Source: Clostridia bacterium
GTDB lineage: Bacteria > Bacillota > Clostridia > Oscillospirales > Acutalibacteraceae
Direction of reading: 5' to 3'
Assembly: GCA_900769775.1 (NCBI GenBank)
Contig: CAAGHT010000035.1
Span: 1 to 6,168, forward strand
DNA: 6,168 nucleotides
The notes beneath the pieces were generated by a model, which was not told where the DNA came from, searched no databases, and was given only the letters and a program-made list of their open reading frames with translations. The translations under genes were made by a program, and so were the position numbers. Below are positions 4,070 to 6,168 of the stretch, in pieces. Positions within the stretch are counted from its first letter, which is position 1, and each line of letters begins with the position of its first letter.

Positions 4070-5260
4070 TTACTGACCGTAGTTAATCTTCTTTACCTTA
4101 AACTGACCAAGTGCAAACTTGTTAACGTCACATTCAAGCTCGAGAGTGTAGGTCTTAATAAACTCTTCCCACTCTTCGCCCTTAATAAGATAAAGCAGAG
4201 TTGCATTCAGAAGTTCTTCTCTGTAATAGGTGTCTTCGGTGATGTCCTTCTTAACTGCAAGATAGATAACCTTGTTTTCGGTATCTTCAATAAGCTTAAC
4301 CTCATCCTTAGCCATAGCCTTGAGGTCATCGAACTTAGCGAATGAGTAGCCCGAATCTTCGGTCTTATCACTTCCCTTAATCTGGATAAGCTCATCCTTT
4401 GCCTTGGGACCCTCAGCTTCGGAGGAAGTTGTTCCGGAAGAGGTTGCCGATGAGGTTGCATCAGAGGAGGTGTTTGAAGAGGTAGCATCCGAAGATGTTC
4501 CCGAAGAAGTTGCATCGGAGGAAGTGTTTGAAGAGGTGCTGCCTGAAGAAGTGTTGTTCTTCTCTTCCTCAGCCTTGTCAAACTCTTCCTTTATTGTCTT
4601 GAACTCTTCGCCCTTTTCAATACGGGTCTTGTAGCCCTCAAACTGTTCCTTAATCTCCTTAAGGGTAGCATCGGTATAGGTCTTTTCGATAAGGTATGCA
4701 CCAACGAAGTTTTCAGTCATGGTGGACATCATATCTGCCTCGGGGATTTCCTTATCGCCGCCCTTGTCATAAAGGTGGAGGAAATAGGTATCTCCGTAGT
4801 AGTTAATCTTGTTTACCTCGACAAAGGTTTCATAACTGATACCGTTAAGGGGCAGAATGCTTGAATATCCGTAATAATACCAGTAGTACATAGCGGTCTG
4901 TTCAGCATTGCTGATGCTCTCTTCGCTGAGCTCAAGTCCTGCATCCTTGCAAAGCTTCATATAAGCGATTGCCTTTTTGCAGTTATTAAGAGCGAGCTCC
5001 TCAACAAAGTCAACATAGCTCTTGCCGTCGATTTCCTGCTTATAGATATCGAACTTTTCAGCCGACATATCTACTCCGCTTTCAGAAACGCGGTTCTGCG
5101 CCTCCATATCAGCCATCATAAGATAGTATGAATACATAGCTGAGGTAATCTTGATATCGTCAAGTGATACTGCAGTTTCATTCTTCGGGTGGCAAGCAAC
5201 AAGGCAAAGACCGAGAGCCAGCACCAAGAGTAAAGAAACGATTTTTCTAATAGTTTTCAT
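4070..5260 (-). CDS. Secreted lipoprotein of PrsA/SurA-like architecture without a visible parvulin domain
   Basis: The product has a lipoprotein signal: KTIRK charge cluster, Leu-rich core, and lipobox LVAC with the lipidated Cys at residue 23. It would sit on the outer face of the membrane. The next stretch (VSLDDIKITSAMYSYYL) resembles the strand-plus-helix entry of PrsA/SurA-type chaperone domains. Helical segments follow to about residue 235. Residues 237-280 are a nearly pure Ser/Thr linker with SSDATSS repeats, and a charged region (285-396) follows. Parvulin hallmarks (a HIL-type strand, a GxLG-type motif) are not seen, so PPIase activity is doubtful; the protein may be a pure holdase or chaperone. 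It lies directly downstream of mfd, a common place for prsA-type genes in Firmicutes. The start is ATG at 5258-5260, chosen for GGAGG 8 nt upstream and the signal peptide; an ATG 14 codons earlier gives an implausible N-terminus. Confidence 0.85.
   Translation of the reverse strand: MKTIRKIVSLLLVLALGLCLVACHPKNETAVSLDDIKITSAMYSYYLMMADMEAQNRVSESGVDMSAEKFDIYKQEIDGKSYVDFVEELALNNCKKAIAYMKLCKDAGLELSEESISNAEQTAMYYWYYYGYSSILPLNGISYETFVEVNKINYYGDTYFLHLYDKGGDKEIPEADMMSTMTENFVGAYLIEKTYTDATLKEIKEQFEGYKTRIEKGEEFKTIKEEFDKAEEEKNNTSSGSTSSNTSSDATSSGTSSDATSSNTSSDATSSATSSGTTSSEAEGPKAKDELIQIKGSDKTEDSGYSFAKFDDLKAMAKDEVKLIEDTENKVIYLAVKKDITEDTYYREELLNATLLYLIKGEEWEEFIKTYTLELECDVNKFALGQFKVKKINYGQ
4421..4552. repeat. 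In-frame Ser/Thr-coding low-complexity tandem repeat
   Basis: This encodes the linker of the foldase-like lipoprotein. Degenerate units code for SSDATSS followed by GT, NT or AT. Two stretches are near identical at the DNA level (about 4455-4483 and 4511-4539), indicating past duplication and likely length variation by slippage. The repeat also opens spurious reading frames on both strands here. Confidence 0.7.
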
Positions 5261-5268
5261 CAGTTCGT

Positions 5269-5273
5269 CCTCC
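5269..5273 (-). promoter_or_regulatory. RBS deciding the lipoprotein start
   Basis: GGAGG on the minus strand lies 8 nt before ATG 5258-5260, which begins a textbook lipoprotein signal peptide. This rejects the in-frame ATG at 5300-5302. Confidence 0.85.
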
Positions 5274-5304
5274 AAATGACGGAATTTTTGATTATTATTC
5301 ATCT

Positions 5305-5333
5305 ATTATAATATATACTTTTCAAAAAGTCCA
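5305..5333 (-). promoter_or_regulatory. Candidate promoter between mfd and the lipoprotein gene
   Basis: Minus strand: perfect -10 TATAAT (5305-5310), 17-bp spacer, weak -35 TGGACT (5328-5333, 4 of 6). The predicted leader is about 38 nt. No terminator hairpin is evident after mfd, so the lipoprotein gene may also receive readthrough from mfd. Confidence 0.5.
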
Positions 5334-5350
5334 CAGAAAAATTGTTAACT

Positions 5351-6149
5351 CTACAATAATCCTGCAATTTCCTTTAAAGCCGCGGCGGCGCTCTGTCCGT
5401 TTTTGAGCTTTACGGTGTAATATGGCTTATCCGAAACATTGAGCTTTACCCTATCTCCAAGGCCGTCACAAAGCTTTGTAACCTGCTCCTCCTTAATCTC
5501 GGTAATTCTGAGATTTAAGGTGTTTCCTGTCTGGGTAATCTCGTAAATTCCGTTTTTGGAAGCGCGGCTTCTGAAAAGTGCAATGTCGATAAGTCCGAGA
5601 ACAACCTTTGGCGGCTCACCGAAACGGTCGCAAAGCTCATCTATAACATCCTCGGCATCCTCACTCGTTTTAATCTCGGCAATTCTTCTGTAAATTCCGA
5701 GACGCTGAGGCAGACTTTCAATATAGTTTTCGGGAATATGTGCCGAAATTGAGAGGTCAACGGTACATTCAGCCTCAGGCTCGACCTTTATTCCTCTTTC
5801 CTCATTCATAGCATCGCCGAGCAGTTTTAAATACATATCGTAGCCAACCGCTTCCATATTTCCGTGCTGTTCTCCGCCGAGAATACTGCCTGCGCCTCTT
5901 ATTTCAAGGTCACGCATTGCAATCTTGAAGCCTGAGCCAAACTCGGTATATTCGCGAATGGCTTCAAGTCTCTTTGTGGCAATTTCCGAAAGCCCTCTTC
6001 CCTGTCTGAAGCAGAAATAAGCATAGGCTCTGCGGGGGCTTCTTCCAACTCTGCCGCGAAGCTGATGCAACTGAGACAGGCCGAAACGGTCGGCATCCTC
6101 AATTATAAGGGTGTTTGCATTGGGAACATCGACACCCGTTTCGATCATC
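5351..6149 (-). CDS. mfd: Transcription-repair coupling factor Mfd, C-terminal fragment
   Basis: Mfd is a DNA translocase that dislodges RNA polymerase stalled at DNA damage and recruits UvrA. About 265 C-terminal residues are present, under a quarter of the usual ~1,150. In order they show helicase motif V (IETGVDVPNANTLI), motif VI (QLHQLRGRVGRS, with its arginine fingers), and the TRG translocation motif (about FGSGFKIAMRDLEIRGAG, then LGGEQHG). The C-terminal TRCF/D7 regulatory domain follows (from about EAECTVDLSISAHIPENY to the end). The stop is TAG at 5351-5353. Genuine sequence ends at 6149; the open frame continues into adapter and would wrongly begin MCSSDL. The residue before IETG reads Met where Mfd usually has Ile, at the very junction, so it may be real or an end-of-read error. 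This is a contig-edge truncation, not a pseudogene. Confidence 0.97.
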
Positions 6150-6168
6150 AGATCGGAAGAGCACACGT
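6150..6168. other. Illumina TruSeq adapter contamination at contig end
   Basis: The last 19 bases, AGATCGGAAGAGCACACGT, are exactly the start of the standard Illumina read-through adapter. They are not biological. Translated on the minus strand they create the well-known artefactual N-terminus MCSSDL fused to Mfd. Confidence 0.98.

Noticed and set aside
4207..4581. 124-codon minus-strand frame and the plus-strand 4404-4634 frame
   Set aside because: Both are produced by the Ser/Thr repeat read out of frame (Pro/Leu/Arg-rich or Glu/Val-rich low complexity) inside a well-supported gene.

Overview
The window looks like a chromosomal piece of a low-to-moderate GC Firmicute, most likely an uncultured gut-type clostridium (Oscillospirales/Eubacteriales-like). 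This is inferred from the mfd / foldase-type lipoprotein neighbourhood, a small CarD-family regulator, long Ser/Thr-rich linkers in exported proteins, strong SD sequences, TTGACA/TATAAT-type promoters and a short Asn/Gln/Lys-rich microprotein. The right end is a contig end: the last 19 bases are Illumina adapter, not genome.

Layout, right to left, because nearly everything reads on the minus strand. (1) The C-terminal ~265 residues of the transcription-repair coupling factor Mfd (5351-6149), fused in silico to adapter (6150-6168). (2) A promoter, then a secreted lipoprotein of PrsA/SurA-like architecture in which a Ser/Thr linker sits where the parvulin domain would be expected (4070-5260), closed by a strong terminator (4027-4066). 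(3) A membrane-anchored cell-wall amidase with an intact Amidase_3 zinc site (1973-4009). (4) A CarD-family RNA-polymerase-binding regulator (1331-1840), whose predicted leader carries a terminator hairpin between promoter and RBS. (5) A 156-bp array of alternating 9-bp repeats and short unrelated palindromes (1113-1268). (6) An orphan 156-residue gene (548-1018) driven from a promoter that abuts the array. (7) A bidirectional terminator (426-460) shared with a convergent 36-residue Asn/Gln/Lys microprotein gene on the plus strand (273-383). (8) At the left edge, a very strong minus-strand promoter (160-188) firing into a nested-hairpin sequence (1-153) that looks like a structured RNA or long leader and runs off the window.

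The right two thirds is ordinary housekeeping: DNA repair coupled to transcription, envelope protein folding or export, and peptidoglycan remodelling. The left third (1-1330) is more AT-rich and accessory in character. It holds the three items most worth pursuing: the unidentified structured RNA, the hairpin array, and the two unrecognised small genes.
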